A stretch of DNA of 42,500 bases. It comes from Prorocentrum cordatum (Eukaryota; Sar; Dinophyceae; Prorocentrales; Prorocentraceae). Each line of letters opens with the position of its first letter. The stretch's first letter is position 1. The notes under the pieces were generated by a model, which saw only the letters and a program-made list of their open reading frames with translations, did no database searches and had not been told where the DNA came from. Positions 1 through 9,925 of the stretch are shown one piece after another. The stretch is taken from assembly GCA_963575745.1 (NCBI GenBank), contig CAUYUJ010019089.1:121158-163657 (forward strand). Reading direction: 5' to 3'. A program made the translations under genes and the position numbers.

Positions 1-181
1 CCCCCGGCGTCCTGATTTTTTCACAACGTCGACCCCCAGAGGTCCGGACCCCTTCCCCGGGACCGGTCTTTCGTCCTGCGCCCTTTTTTGACGGCCCCGA
101 GGCCCGGCGAGGCCCCCCCGAGGCCGAAAGTAATTAGCGAAAACCCCCCCCGCCGTGATTCTTGCCCCGGCGCGAGGGTCT

Positions 182-378
182 AGGCCTCCTAGATGGGGTC
201 GGAGCAGATGGGGTCGGAGGTTCCAGCCGCATCACCGGTGCATCGCCGACGCGGCTCGATGTGCAGCCCGCTTTGCTCCACGTCAACGTCGCCGATGCAT
301 CGCCGATGCATCGCCGATGTGTCGGCGATGCGGCGCGATCCTCCGACCCCATCTGCTCCGACCCCATCTAGGAGGCCT
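182..378. mobile_element. Foldback (MITE-like) element with 39-bp perfect arms
   Basis: Positions 182-220 and 340-378 are perfect inverted copies of each other over 39 bases. Each arm contains two GATGGGGTCGGAG units. The 119-bp centre is itself rich in CGCCGATGCAT repeats that also pair partly with each other, so the whole segment can fold into one long hairpin. No transposase is encoded. I could not find a convincing target duplication next to the arms. A non-autonomous foldback element is the simplest reading. Confidence 0.6.
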
Positions 379-421
379 CTAGAGGGGGTCTGGGCCTGCC
401 GCTCCTCCTCACCCCCGAGGC

Positions 422-623
422 TCGGGCCGGGCGAAAGGGGGGGATGGGGGATTGGGAAAGGGGGGGGTTAGAAATTTGCTGCATGCAGCTGGTTTCGGCC
501 CCACCGAGGGGCCCATTCCTCGATACATGGCCGCCTCCGGCGCCGGGAGGCGCCAGGAGAATCAGCTACGTGAGCTGATTCTCAAACCCCCCCTTTGCTA
601 TCCCCCTCTTTTGCCCGACCCGA
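422..623. mobile_element. MITE, copy 1, with 5-bp target duplication
   Basis: The left end (422 on, TCGGGCCGGGCGAAAGGGGG) and the reverse complement of the right end (to 623) match over about 39 bases with small gaps. The element is flanked on both sides by GAGGC (417-421 and 624-628), which is a clean 5-bp target-site duplication. The interior holds further palindromes (GCTGCATGCAGC and AATCAGCT..AGCTGATT). A second copy about 90% alike lies at 8146-8339. Small reading frames inside it are by-products of the repeat. Confidence 0.75.
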
Positions 624-856
624 GAGGCGCCGGCAGCCCCGCCGGCGCCCGCGGCCCCGTGCCGCCCGGCGGGGGCGGCCCCGGCGCCGCCACGCCCGGC
701 CTCGCGCTGCCGCTCCGCGGCGGCGGCAGCGCGCCCTCGGCGCCGCCCTCGGCGCGGCGGCGGCCCGCGGGCGCCGGGCCGCCCGCAGGGCTGGCGGAGC
801 CCGCCGCCACGGAAGCCCGCGCGGTGCAGCCCCAGGCCTAATCAGAGCGTAAATTA
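624..856. other. GC-rich spacer without a gene
   Basis: A stretch of very GC-rich, low-complexity sequence (runs of CCGCCGGCGCC-type motifs). It is open in several frames only because it lacks A and T. I see no splice-bounded exon or structured repeat in it. Confidence 0.4.
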
Positions 857-991
857 CCTACCCCGCTTTCGCTTCCAGGCAAAACCAAGTCATACCATAC
901 GCCTCCTCGTCAAGCGGCCTGACAAGTACATGCCGTAGTTTGGCGTCGCTTGGTATCTCTTGGAAGCGAGGGTGGTCAAAAGCGAGGTAGG
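857..991. repeat. Imperfect hairpin element, 135 bp
   Basis: The left side (CCTACCCCGCTTT, then CGCTTCCA, then ACCAAG) matches the reverse complement of the right side (CCTACCTCGCTTTT, CGCTTCCA, ACCAAG). The right arm has about 13 extra bases. The interval therefore folds as a hairpin and looks like a decayed MITE or introner. No clear target duplication is seen. Confidence 0.45.
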
Positions 992-1189
992 CTTGTTTGC
1001 CCCCCTACCTAAGTCGGGCGGGTCCTTCAAGAGCAATCAAAAAAGAGTCCAAACATAGCCAAATACTATTCCAAAACAAATAAGCAAGTACGCTACCGAG
1101 GAACCCCACATACTTAATTTAAATATTATGTGTTTGCTTATGTATATTATATATATATATATGCACAATCCTGCGTTCTGAGCCCTCTG
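992..1189. other. AT-richer spacer before the satellite
   Basis: Unlike its surroundings this stretch is AT-rich and ends in a (TA)n run near 1150-1162. No gene or repeat relation was recognised. It forms the left border of the 90-bp satellite. Confidence 0.4.
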
Positions 1190-4100
1190 AGCGACCGAGC
1201 TGAGAGACCACCTCCTGCGCACCCCCTGTGGTGTCGAGAAAGTGCCACGCCTGCTAGGCTTTGCGCCAGTGTCGTGGATAGCGGCCGAGCTGAGAGACCA
1301 CCCCCTGCGCACCCCCTGTGGTGTCGAGAAAGTGCCACGCCTGCTAGGCTTTGCGCCAGTGTCGTGGATAGCGGCCGAGCTGAGAGACCACCCCCTGCCC
1401 ACCCCCTGTGGTGTCGAGAAAGTGCCACGCCTGCTAGGCTTTGCGCCAGTGTCGTGGATAGCGGCCGAGCTGAGAGACCACCCCCTGCGCACCCCCTGTG
1501 GTGTCGAGAAAGTGCCACGCCTGCTAGGCTTTGCGCCAGTGTCGTGGATAGCGGCCGAACTGAGAGACCACCCCCTGCGCACCCCCTGTGGTGTCGAGAA
1601 AGTGCCACGCCTGCTAGGCTTTGCGCCAGTGTCGTGGATAGCGGCCGAGCTGAGAGACCACCCCCTGCGCACCCCCTGTGGTGTCGAGAAAGTGCCACGC
1701 CTGCTAGGCTTTGCGCCAGTGTCGTGGATGGCGGCCGAACTGAGAGACCACCCCCTGCGCACCCCCTGTGGTGTCGAGAAAGTGCCACGCCTGCTAGGCT
1801 TTGCGCCAGTGTCGTGGATAGCGGCCGAGCTGAGAGACCACCCCCTGCGCACCCCCTGTGGTGTCGAGAAAGTGCCACGCCTGCTAGCCTTTGCGCCAGT
1901 GTCGTGGATAGCGGCCGAGCTGAGAGACCACCCCCTGCGCACCCCTGTGGTGTCGAGAAAGTGCCACGCCTGCTAGGCTTTGCGCCAGTGTCGTGGATAG
2001 CGGCCGAGCTGAGAGACCACCCCCTGCGCACCCCCTGTGGTGTCGAGAAAGTGCCACGCCTGCTAGGCTTTGCGCCAGTGTCGTGGATAGCGGCGAACTG
2101 AGAGACCACCCCCTGCGCACCCCTGTGGTGTCGAGAAAGTGCCACGCCTGCTAGGCTTTGCGCCAGTGTCGTGGATAGCGGCCGAACTGAGAGACCACCC
2201 CCTGCGCACCCCCTGTGGTGTCGAGAAAGTGCCACGCCTGCTAGCCTTTGCGCCAGTGTCGTGGATAGCGGCCGAGCTGAGAGACCACCCCCTGCGCACC
2301 CCCTGTGGTGTCGAGAAAGTGCCACGCCTGCTAGGCTTTGCGCCAGTGTCGTGGATAGCGGCCGAGCTGAGAGACCACCCCCTGCGCACCCCCTGTGGTG
2401 TCGAGAAAGTGCCACGCCTGCTAGGCTTTGCGCCAGTGTCGTGGATAGCGGCCGAACTGAGAGACCACCCCCTGCGCACCCCCTGTGGTGTCGAGAAAGT
2501 GCCACGCCTGCTAGGCTTTGCGCCCTGCGCACCCCCTGTGGTGTCGAGAAAGTGCCACGCCTGCTAGGCTTTGCGCCAGTGTCGTGGATAGCGACCGAGC
2601 TGAGAGACCACCCCCTGCGCACCCCCTGTGGTGTCGAGAAAGTGCCACGCCTGCTAGGTTTTGCGCCAGTGTCGTGGATAGCGGCCGAGCTGAGAGACCA
2701 CCCCCTGCGCACCCCCTGTGGTGTCGAGAAAGTGCCACGCCTGCTAGGCTTTGCGCCAGTGTCGTGGATAGCGGCCGAACTGAGAGACCACCCCCTGCGC
2801 ACCCCCTGTGGTGTCGAGAGTGCCACGCCTGCTAGGCTTTGCGCCAGTGTCGTGGATAGCGGCCGAACTGAGAGACCACCCCCTGCGCACCCCCTGTGGT
2901 GTCGAGAAAGTGCCACGCCTGCTAGGCTTTGCGCCAGTGTCGTGGATAGCGGCCGAGCTGAGAGACCACCCCCTGCGCACCCCCTGTGGTGTCGAGAAAG
3001 TGCCACGCCTGCTAGCCTTTGCGCCAGTGTCGTGGATAGCGGCCGAGCTGAGAGACCACCCCCTGCGCACCCCCTTGTGGTGTCGAGAAAGTGCCACGCC
3101 TGCTAGGCTTTGCGCCAGTGTCGTGGATAGCGGCCGAGCTGAGAGACCACCCCCTGCGCACCCCCTGTGGTGTCGAGAAAGTGCCACGCCTGCTAGGCTT
3201 TGCGCCAGTGTCGTGGATAGCGGCCGAGCTGAGAGACCACCCCCTGCGCACCCCTGTGGTGTCGAGAAAGTGCCACGCCTGCTAGGCTTTGCGCCAGTGT
3301 CGTGGATAGCGGCCGAGCTGAGAGACCACCCCCTGCGCACCCCCTGTGGTGTCGAGAAAGTGCCACGCCTGCTAGGCTTTGCGCCAGTGTCGTGGATAGC
3401 GGCCGAGCTGAGAGACCACCCCCTGCGCACCCCCTGTGGTGTCGAGAAAGTGCCACGCCTGCTAGGCTTTGCGCCAGTGTCGTGGATAGCGGCCGAACTG
3501 AGAGACCACCCCCTGCGCACCCCCTGTGGTGTCGAGAAAGTGCCACGCCTGCTAGGCTTTGCGCCAGTGTCGTGGATAGCGGCCGAACTGAGAGACCACC
3601 CCCTGCGCACCCCCTGTGGTGTCGAGAAAGTGCCACGCCTGCTAGGCTTTGCGCCAGTGTCGTGGATAGCGGCCGAACTGAGAGACCACCCCCTGCGCAC
3701 CCCCTGTGGTGTCGAGAAAAGTGCCACGCCTGCTAGCCTTTGCGCCAGTGTCGTGGATAGCGGCCGAGCTGAGAGACCACCCCCTGCGCACCCCCTGTGG
3801 TGTCGAGAAAGTGCCACGCCTGCTAGCCTTTGCGCAGTGTCGTGGATAGCGGCCGAACTGAGAGACCACCCCCTGCGCACCCCCTGTGGTGTCGAGAAAG
3901 TGCCACGCCTGCTAGGCTTTGCGCCAGTGTCGTGGATAGCGGCCGAACTGAGAGACCACCCCTGCGCACCCCCTGTGGTGTCGAGAAAGTGCCACGCTGC
4001 TAGGCTAGTGGGTCGCCGCCCCCCTGTGGTGTCGAGAAAGTGCCACGCCTGCTAGGCTTTGCGCCAGTGTCGTGGATAGCGGCCGAACTGAGAGACCACC

Positions 4101-4887
4101 CCCTGCGCACCCCCTGTGGTGTCGAGAAAGTGCCACGCCTGCTAGGCTTTGCGCCAGTGTCGTGGATAGCGGCCGAACTGAGAGACCACCCCCTGCGCAC
4201 CCCCTGTGGTGTCGAGAAAGTGCCACGCCTGCTAGGCTTTGCGCCAGTGTCGTGGATAGCGGCCGAACTGAGAGACCACCCCCTGCGCACCCCCTGTGGT
4301 GTCGAGAAAGTGCCACGCCTGCTAGGCTTTGCGCCAGTGTCGTGGATAGCGGCCGAACTGAGAGACCACCCCCTGCGCACCCCCTGTGGTGTCGAGAAAG
4401 TGCCACGCCTGCTAGGCTTTGCGCCAGTGTCGTGGATAGCGGCCGAGCTGAGAGACCACCCCCTGCGCACCCCCTGTGGTGTCGAGAAAGTGCCACGCCT
4501 GCTAGGCTTTGCGCCAGTGTCGTGGATAGCGGCCGAACTGAGAGACCACCCCCTGCGCACCCCCTGTGGTGTCGAGAAAGTGCCACGCCTGCTAGGCTTT
4601 GCGCCAGTGTCGTGGATAGCGGCCGAACTGAGAGACCACCCCCTGCGCACCCCCTGTGGTGTCGAGAAAGTGCCACGCCTGCTAGGCTTTGCGCCAGTGT
4701 CGTGGATAGCGGCCGAACTGAGAGACCACCCCCTGCGCACCCCCTGTGGTGTCGAGAAAGTGCCACGCCTGCTAGTGCGTTTGCGCCAGTGTAGAGTGTC
4801 GATAGCGGCCGAACTGAGAGACCACCCCCTGCGCACCCCCCTGTGGTGTCGAGAAAGTGCCACGCCTGCTAGGCTTTGCGCCAGTGC
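1190..4887. repeat. Satellite array of about forty 90-bp units
   Basis: A 90-bp unit (it contains GAGAGACCACCCCCTGCGCA and TGGTGTCGAGAAAGTGCCAC) is repeated head to tail with very little divergence. Variable sites recur: GCCGAGC/GCCGAAC, and TAGGCTT/TAGCCTT after CCTGC. Internal deletions shorten units near 2524, 3960-4025 and 4775-4800, and single-base gains or losses occur in the CCCCCTG run. Because 90 is divisible by 3, long frames stay open on both strands (up to about 619 codons), but indels switch the frame repeatedly. I therefore read it as non-coding satellite DNA. The similarity of units points to recent amplification or homogenisation. Confidence 0.92.
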
Positions 4888-5036
4888 CACGAGCTGTGCC
4901 GTGCTGAGCTGAGCCGTGCTGGGCTGTGCTGAGCTGTGCTGAGCTATGCTGTGTGCTGAGCTGAGCTGTGTGCTGAGCTGAGCTGTGCTGTACTGTGCTG
5001 TGCTGTGATGTGCTGTGCTGAGCTGTGCTGTACGAA
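4888..5036. repeat. GCTGTGCTGA-type simple repeat
   Basis: Directly after the last 90-bp unit the sequence becomes a degenerate 5/10-bp repeat of GCTGT and GCTGA. It gives Gln/His/Ser-rich frames that are not credible genes. It forms the right border of the satellite. Confidence 0.75.
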
Positions 5037-5186
5037 GGGTGAGGTGTGTCGCGGGTGCGGCGCGGCAGGGAAGAAAACCTGAACCCCACGAAGCATGTGG
5101 GGAAAAAATTGAGATTATTTCATTCGTACTTCCGAGGATTTGGGGTTTTTTGGAGTATATTTGTTATCTGTCGCCCCAAATCCCCC

Positions 5187-5216
5187 TGTAGGGGGACGGG
5201 CCCGACCTAACCCCAG
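5187..5216 (+). repeat. Intron-end repeat Y, copy 1
   Basis: The core CCTGTAGGGGGAC..GCCCGACCTAA lies just before the CCCCAG|GC acceptor of the WD40 gene. Related cores sit upstream of acceptors at 38176 (+ strand) and 36774 (minus strand). This may be the conserved 3' end of an introner family. Confidence 0.5.
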
Positions 5217-6302
5217 GCACGCGGCGACGCGGCGGACGAGCGCTGCGTGCAGGTCCTCGGAGGAGGAAGGAGTACCCAGTCCTCGGCCCTTCGCCCGCGT
5301 TCCCCTTTTTGGGGCCTCCCGGGAGGCCCTCTTCGCCGCCGCTGGATTCGCCCCGGAATTCTGGTCGGAGCGCACCCCAGGAGATGTCCGGGGAGCAGCG
5401 GCGTCGGTGCCTTTTGGTCTCAGGTCCTGACCGGGCACACCGGTTTCGTGCTCAGCCTGTGCGCGGTGGGCGACGTGCTGTTCTCGGGGTCGCAGGACGG
5501 CAGCATCATCATCTGGGACCTCAACAACCTGCAGTACATCGGTGCACTCCCTGGCCACCGCGGCTTCGTCAAGTGCCTGGCGGCCACAATGGCAAGGAAG
5601 ATGCTGTTCTCTGGGTCCCAGGACAAGACCATCAAGGTCTGGAGCCTGGAGACGTTCGCCGCCACGAAGACTCTGGTAGGCCACACCTCGGAGGTGAATG
5701 CGCTCGTGGCCCTCGAGGACTCGGACGCGCTCGTGTCCGGCAGCGAGGACCGTTCCGTCCGCGTCTGGTCGTTGGCGGCCCTGGTGCCCACGGCCTGCTT
5801 TGATGAGGTGCACGCTGGGGGCGTGTTTGCGCTGTCGCCGCTGGCGGAAGGCCTCCTCTCCGCGGGCCGAGACCGCTGCATCAAGTGGTGGCCCGCAGCC
5901 TCGTCCTCGCCGCCCCTGGAGGCGTGCCAGGCGCTGCAGCCGCCCCACTACGACAGCGTGACGGGCCTCGCCGTGGGGCGCCGCAAGGGCCACTTCTACT
6001 CCGTGTCCAGGGACAGGTCTGTGCGGCGGTGGGACACGCAGAGTCTGGAGAGCGACTTGCAGCTCACCAGTGCCCACGGCGACTGGCTGACCTCCGTGGC
6101 GCTGTCTCACTCCGAGGACGTCCTCTTCACGGGCAGCAAGGACACCACGGTGAGGGTCTGGGACGCTGAGCTGAGGAGCTGTGACGTGCTGCAGGGGCAC
6201 AGCGGTCCCGTCTCGGCGCTGCTCGTGGTGGACAGGCACCTCTTCTCCGCGTCGCACGACCGTACCGTCCGGGTCTGGAGGGCCGACCAGTTCGAGGGCT
6301 GA
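5217..6302 (+). CDS. Seven-bladed WD40 repeat protein, 3' exons
   Basis: Two exons are supported: 5217-5252 (12 codons, ending CVQ) and 5424-6302, joined in phase 0 across the intron at 5253-5423. The main exon holds 292 residues in seven WD40 repeats. Each has the usual GH near its start and ends in a Trp-Asp or variant: IIWDL, IKVWSL, VRVWSL, IKWWPA, VRRWDT, VRVWDA, VRVWRA. Several blades have the SGSxD turn. Blades 4 and 5 are weaker, with a Pro/Ser-rich loop between them. The stop codon TGA is at 6300-6302, right after blade 7, so the propeller is complete. WD40 propellers act as protein-protein scaffolds; this one has no extra domain that would tell its partner. The true N-terminus lies further upstream, probably beyond the intron that ends at 5216, so the satellite may sit inside this gene's intron. 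Confidence 0.88.
   Translation, partial: ARGDAADERCVQVLGGGRSTQSSALRPRSPFWGLPGGPLRRRWIRPGILVGAHPRRCPGSSGVGAFWSQVLTGHTGFVLSLCAVGDVLFSGSQDGSIIIWDLNNLQYIGALPGHRGFVKCLAATMARKMLFSGSQDKTIKVWSLETFAATKTLVGHTSEVNALVALEDSDALVSGSEDRSVRVWSLAALVPTACFDEVHAGGVFALSPLAEGLLSAGRDRCIKWWPAASSSPPLEACQALQPPHYDSVTGLAVGRRKGHFYSVSRDRSVRRWDTQSLESDLQLTSAHGDWLTSVALSHSEDVLFTGSKDTTVRVWDAELRSCDVLQGHSGPVSALLVVDRHLFSASHDRTVRVWRADQFEG
5253..5423 (+). mobile_element. Introner-like intron (repeat X, copy 1) in the WD40 gene
   Basis: This 171-bp intron starts GTCCTCGGAGG after CAG and ends TCTCAG before GTCCTGACC. CAGGTCCT is present at both borders, an 8-bp direct repeat as expected if the intron arose by insertion. Much of its body is shared with 38252-38430 (CTCGGAGGAGGAA, CTTTTTGGGGCCTCC, GGCTGGATTCGC-like, CTTTTGGT). 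The similarity stops at the intron's 3' end. The upstream CCGACCTAA/CCGACTTAA block is also shared by the two loci. Confidence 0.65.
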
Positions 6303-6750
6303 CCCGCCGCGGCTGGCGGCGGGCGCGTGCGACGCGCGCGTGTTCGGGCGCGGATCGGAGAGGGTGCCGGCCTGAGACCGCAGCCTGCGACTACACCAGG
6401 AAGTTTGATGCACATGACGTGGCTGGCCTGGGCGAGTGCTGGAACGACACATGTGATCAGATGTGTATCCAGCAAGCGCCCTCGAATGTTTTGCATGTGA
6501 ATCCAGCCATGTGTGTATTTGTGGGTGCGTGCGTGTGTGTCCAGCTTCCTGGTATTGCACATGTACATGTATATGTAGATGCACTAATTCACTGTGCGGG
6601 GTCCATGCTGGAAGCAATATGCGTCTTATCAACGGGTTAAAGTCTGTCGGCGCCGACCGACACGTAAGTGCCACAGAGGTGAGGGAGGCAACCGGAGGAG
6701 CAACAGCAGAACTGCAGCGGAGAGTGGGTACGAGGAGGAGGAGGAGGAGG
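6303..6750 (+). other. Downstream flank of the WD40 gene
   Basis: The sequence becomes AT-richer with a GTGTGTGCG stretch near 6510-6545. I see no exon with coding character. It probably holds the 3' untranslated region; no polyadenylation signal can be named with confidence for this kind of organism. Confidence 0.4.
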
Positions 6751-6905
6751 AGGAGGCCCACGAGGCACACCCTGCAGTCAACACCGTATGAGAAGAGGAG
6801 GAGGAGGAGGAGGAGGAGGCCCAAGAGGCACACCCTGCAGTCAACACCGTATGAGAAGAGGAGGAGGAGGAGGAGGAGAAGGAGAAGGAGGAGGAGGAGG
6901 AGGAG
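6730..6905. repeat. GAG microsatellite with a 63-bp tandem duplication
   Basis: GAG runs are interrupted by two copies, starting at 6757 and 6820, of a block with GAGGCACACCCTGCAGTCAA and CACCGTATGAGAAGAGG. The period is 63 bp, so all frames stay in register and give poly-Glu, poly-Arg or poly-Ser readings. It may lie in an intron or be part of a repetitive exon. Confidence 0.7.
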
Positions 6906-6986
6906 GGGACCACCAGCAGCAGGAGCATCTGGAGCAGCTCCGCATCTTGCACGCAGACCCACTGAAAGCCCGAGAGGTGCCTGCAG

Positions 6987-7070
6987 CGCATGATGGACGT
7001 GCAGCAGACGGGGGAGGGTGTGAACGGTGACGACCCAGAGGACGCCCTGAGTTCTCTCATGGTGGTGCAG
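6987..7070 (+). CDS. Possible short exon, unknown protein
   Basis: The frame reading RMMDVQQTGEGVNGDDPEDA has a natural amino-acid mix unlike the repeats around it. It runs from a CTGCAG that could be an acceptor to GTGCAG|GCGGCG, an AG|GC donor of the type used by better-supported genes here, and has 28 codons. A neighbouring frame upstream (QQQEHLEQLRILHADPLK, 6912-6967) is also credible but not in the same frame. I cannot tell whether the two belong together or what the protein does. Confidence 0.3.
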
Positions 7071-7930
7071 GCGGCGGGATCGAATCATCCCTCGGTCCGC
7101 CCTCCCTCCCCTGCCCTCCTTCCGCCGACTACAGTCGGGGCCCTGAAGAAGGAACCCTTTTTGTTGGGGAGGGGCTCCGTGTTCCTGAGTTGCTTTACAG
7201 TGCTCCTTGGGTTTTCCTGAGGGCTTCCATGGAAAATCGGAGTTTACTATATGGGAAAAAGGGGCCTCGTTCCTTATTCATCGTTCCTTAGGTCAACGCC
7301 CCGACCGTACTCGCGCTGTGGAAAAGTCACGACGGACGGTTTGGGGGCTGTTTTCGGCCACCCGGTGCCCCCACCGGGCACCAGGACCGTCCCCCGCAGG
7401 GACCGTCAAGAAACGATTCGGGATGAGGAGCTGCCCGAGGTCGTTGCGAAAAGAGCACGACGGCGAAGTTCTGCGTGTATCGTGGTGCAGGCGCGCGGGA
7501 GGGGAGTCCCTCGGGCCTCAGTCCTTCATACCTTCCTTCTGTGGCATGACGGGGATCCCCCCAGGGCCAGCCTTCTTTCGACGACCCAGGTGGTGCTACA
7601 GGGACGGGCAGCCGCCAGAGCCTGAGCACTGCCAATCTGCGAAGAGATGCTCCTTCTCCATGTCCAGGAGTCCGAGCAGCCCCCCCCCCCAGAGTTGTCC
7701 CGGAGTGCGCTTCGGCCAGAACTTCGAGGGCTACGGGAGCGGCCCTCGCACCCCGAACCCCGAACCTCGTTCGTCCAGGCCCCCTCCCCTTCGGGCTGGT
7801 CTCTTCCTCCCCCCTCCTCGACCGCGGGGGCGCGAAGGCCGTCGCGCCTCGCGCGCCGCTGGGCGACGCCCTCCTTGCGCCCACCCTGCCCCCCGTCAGA
7901 GCAGGCCCTATGTCGATCCGGTCGCGTCGT

Positions 7931-7962
<32 letters not shown>

Positions 7963-8100
7963 CCAGCGTCGTCGGCGTCGGCGTCGGCGTCGCCGGAGTC
8001 GCCCCTGCGGTCCGCGCGCGGAGCGCGCGGGGCGCGGCGACGGGGTGCCGTCGTCTCCGGCCAGCCTGAGCCGATTCGGCTCCGAAAGCTCGACGGTCCG
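7071..8100. other. Stretch without a recognisable gene
   Basis: Long frames cross this region on both strands, but their composition (Arg, Pro, Ser) follows local GC content. A run of (GTC)n and (GGC)n at about 7925-7995 explains the Ser, Ala and Val blocks. I found no splice-bounded exon that I would defend. Confidence 0.4.
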
Positions 8101-8104
8101 ATAG

Positions 8105-8379
8105 ATCGGGGGCGGACAGACCCCCCACCCCGACACGTCGATCAGTCGGGCTGGACGAAAGGGGGGATTGGGAAAGGGGGGGTTACGAAATTTGCTGCAT
8201 GCAGCTGGTTTCGGCCTCACCGAGGGGCCCATTCCTCGATACATGGCCGCCTCCGGCGCCGGGAGGCGCCGAGAAAATCAGCTACGCGAGCTGATTCTCA
8301 AACCCCCCCTTTGCTATCCCCCCCTCTCGCCCGACCCGAATATCGGGGGCGGACGGGCCCCCCACCCCGACACGCCGAT
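8105..8379. repeat. 38-bp direct repeats flanking MITE copy 2
   Basis: The block ATCGGGGGCGGAC...CGAT occurs at 8105-8142 and again at 8342-8379 with about 35 of 38 bases the same. MITE copy 2 sits between them. The repeats are too long and too diverged for a fresh target duplication, so they may be part of a larger composite repeat. Confidence 0.65.
8146..8339. mobile_element. MITE, copy 2
   Basis: It has the same sequence and ends as the element at 422-623 (TCGGGCTGGACGAAAGGGGG at the left, the inverted form at the right). It lacks the direct 5-bp target duplication seen at copy 1. Its right end is 57 bp from the left terminal repeat of the large interval that begins at 8396. Confidence 0.7.
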
Positions 8380-8395
8380 GAGCGAGTTGGCCCTT

Positions 8396-8625
8396 CCCAG
8401 ATCATGCGCGACCGATTTTTTTCGGTAGCGAAATGGAAAGACCGGTAACGACGTCGCTACCGAAAAATTCGGTAACGAGCGGTCGCGACCGAAAACGCCG
8501 TTACCGAAAAAATCGGTAACGGTCGGTAACGCCGTTACCGATTTTTCCGAGCCCTCAATCTGACGAATTGAATTTGTCAGACCTGACGTTGCCGACCGTT
8601 ACCGACCGTTACCGACCGTCGATTA
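8396..8625 (+). repeat. Left terminal inverted repeat with subterminal CGGTAACG motifs
   Basis: The outer 38 bp match the right end. The inner part repeats CGGTAACG and its complement, with the palindrome CGGTCGCGACCG near 8495. The 16-mer GGAAAGACCGGTAACG at 8435-8450 recurs at 36134-36149 in the same, not the inverted, orientation. Such clusters are typical transposase-binding regions in large cut-and-paste elements. Confidence 0.7.
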
Positions 8626-8894
8626 CAATGATGAGGTTGTTGGTGACGATGGTGATGCTGATGATGATGAGGGTGATGATGATAATGATAGTAACGATGG
8701 TGATGTGTATGACATGTCTGACGATGCTGATGATGCTAATAAGTATGATGAGGATGAGGATGATGATGATGGCGATTACGACGATGATGACGATGGTGAT
8801 GATGACGACGATGGTGTTTTTTGATGATGATGGGCATGCATGGGGTGATGATGGTAGTGATAATTATGAAGGTGACGCTGGCGATGGTGTTGGC

Positions 8895-8946
<52 letters not shown>

Positions 8947-9034
8947 GTTTTGGTGATGATGATGATGATGATGAAGGTGATTGTGATGATGATGATGATG
9001 AGGATGAGGATGATAATGATGATGATGAAAGTGC

Positions 9035-9066
<32 letters not shown>

Positions 9067-9075
9067 GTGATGATA

Positions 9076-9144
<69 letters not shown>

Positions 9145-9150
9145 TAAAGG
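8626..9150. repeat. GAT trinucleotide array, left arm
   Basis: Long runs of (GAT)n, interrupted by GAC, GGT and GAG, give poly-Asp, poly-Met or poly-Ile readings by frame. It is not credible as a gene. It is the first of the GAT arrays confined to the 8396-36189 interval. Confidence 0.9.
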
Positions 9151-9665
9151 TGATGGAGATATACGATATTATAATACCACTCAGAACAGCATTGCCTCAG
9201 CCTTTTTTACAGTCGCTGCATGGGCGCTCTTTCCGTTTCGTCTCGCATTCCTTATTTCGGAATTTTCAGAGAATGAAGAGATGTGTTAATGCGTACACGT
9301 GCACATGTACTAATACATGCAGGGAATACATCAATGGACACACAGTGGTGCAACGGGCGAGACCAACGTGAACACGGTGGTGAAACCAGATGGTGAAACG
9401 CGGAAGAGAGGAGGATGATTAGGCTGATGTTTTTGATGATGTTGATTATGATGTCATGACGGCGGTCATGGTCATGCCGATGACAATGACGGTTACAACT
9501 ACGACGACAACAACGACGATGATGACGATGATGTTGATGCTAATGGTGTTGGGGATGACACCTAGTGGTTATCATGGTGATACCGACACCATGGTGATGC
9601 CCATACCATGACGTTGATCATGGCGATGACGCGGGCGACGGCGATGATGATGAGGATGATGTCAG
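9151..9665. other. Spacer between left-arm repeats
   Basis: Mixed sequence (9151-9415) followed by degenerate GATGAT/GATGTTGAT repeats. The frame that continues from the poly-Asp array across 9151-9371 has no splice-bounded exon that I can support. Confidence 0.4.
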
Positions 9666-9668
9666 ACC

Positions 9669-9925
9669 GACACCATACATGACGCAAGACCTGACGTCAG
9701 ACCAGTGTCGGGCCTGATGTCAGACCTGACGTCAGATCTGACGTCAGACCTGACGTCAGATCTGATGTCAGACCTGACGTCAGATCTGACGTCAGATCTG
9801 ACGTCAGATCTGACGTCAGACCTGACGTCAGACCTGACGTCAGACCTGACGTCAGACCGAACGTCAGACCGAACGTCAGACCGAACGTCAGACGGGACGC
9901 CCTTCCTGACGTCAGACGTTATGTC
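9669..9925. repeat. TGACGTCA palindromic array, left
   Basis: About eighteen near-exact 12-bp units of the form (A/G)CCTGACGTCAG or ATCTGACGTCAG. TGACGTCA is itself a perfect palindrome, and AGATCT forms at many unit joints, so every unit can pair with every other. Related arrays are at 22225-22412 and 31745-32078. Confidence 0.9.

Noticed and set aside
1037-4912. Long open frames on both strands (up to about 619 codons) with 30-residue repeats
   Set aside because: They follow from the 90-bp satellite, whose length is divisible by three. Indels move the frame many times, and equally good frames exist on both strands.
5115-7088. A 657-codon minus-strand frame opposite the WD40 gene
   Set aside because: It is the antisense shadow of the WD40 exon, extended by GC-rich flanks and GAG repeats (poly-Leu on the minus strand).
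7207-8448. A 413-codon + strand frame
   Set aside because: It runs through (GTC)n/(GGC)n repeats and a whole MITE and has no protein-like segment; it is open because the DNA is GC-rich.
9669-9925. CRISPR-like regular repeats
   Set aside because: The 12-bp units are contiguous with no unique spacers, and the genome is eukaryotic. They are a tandem palindromic repeat.
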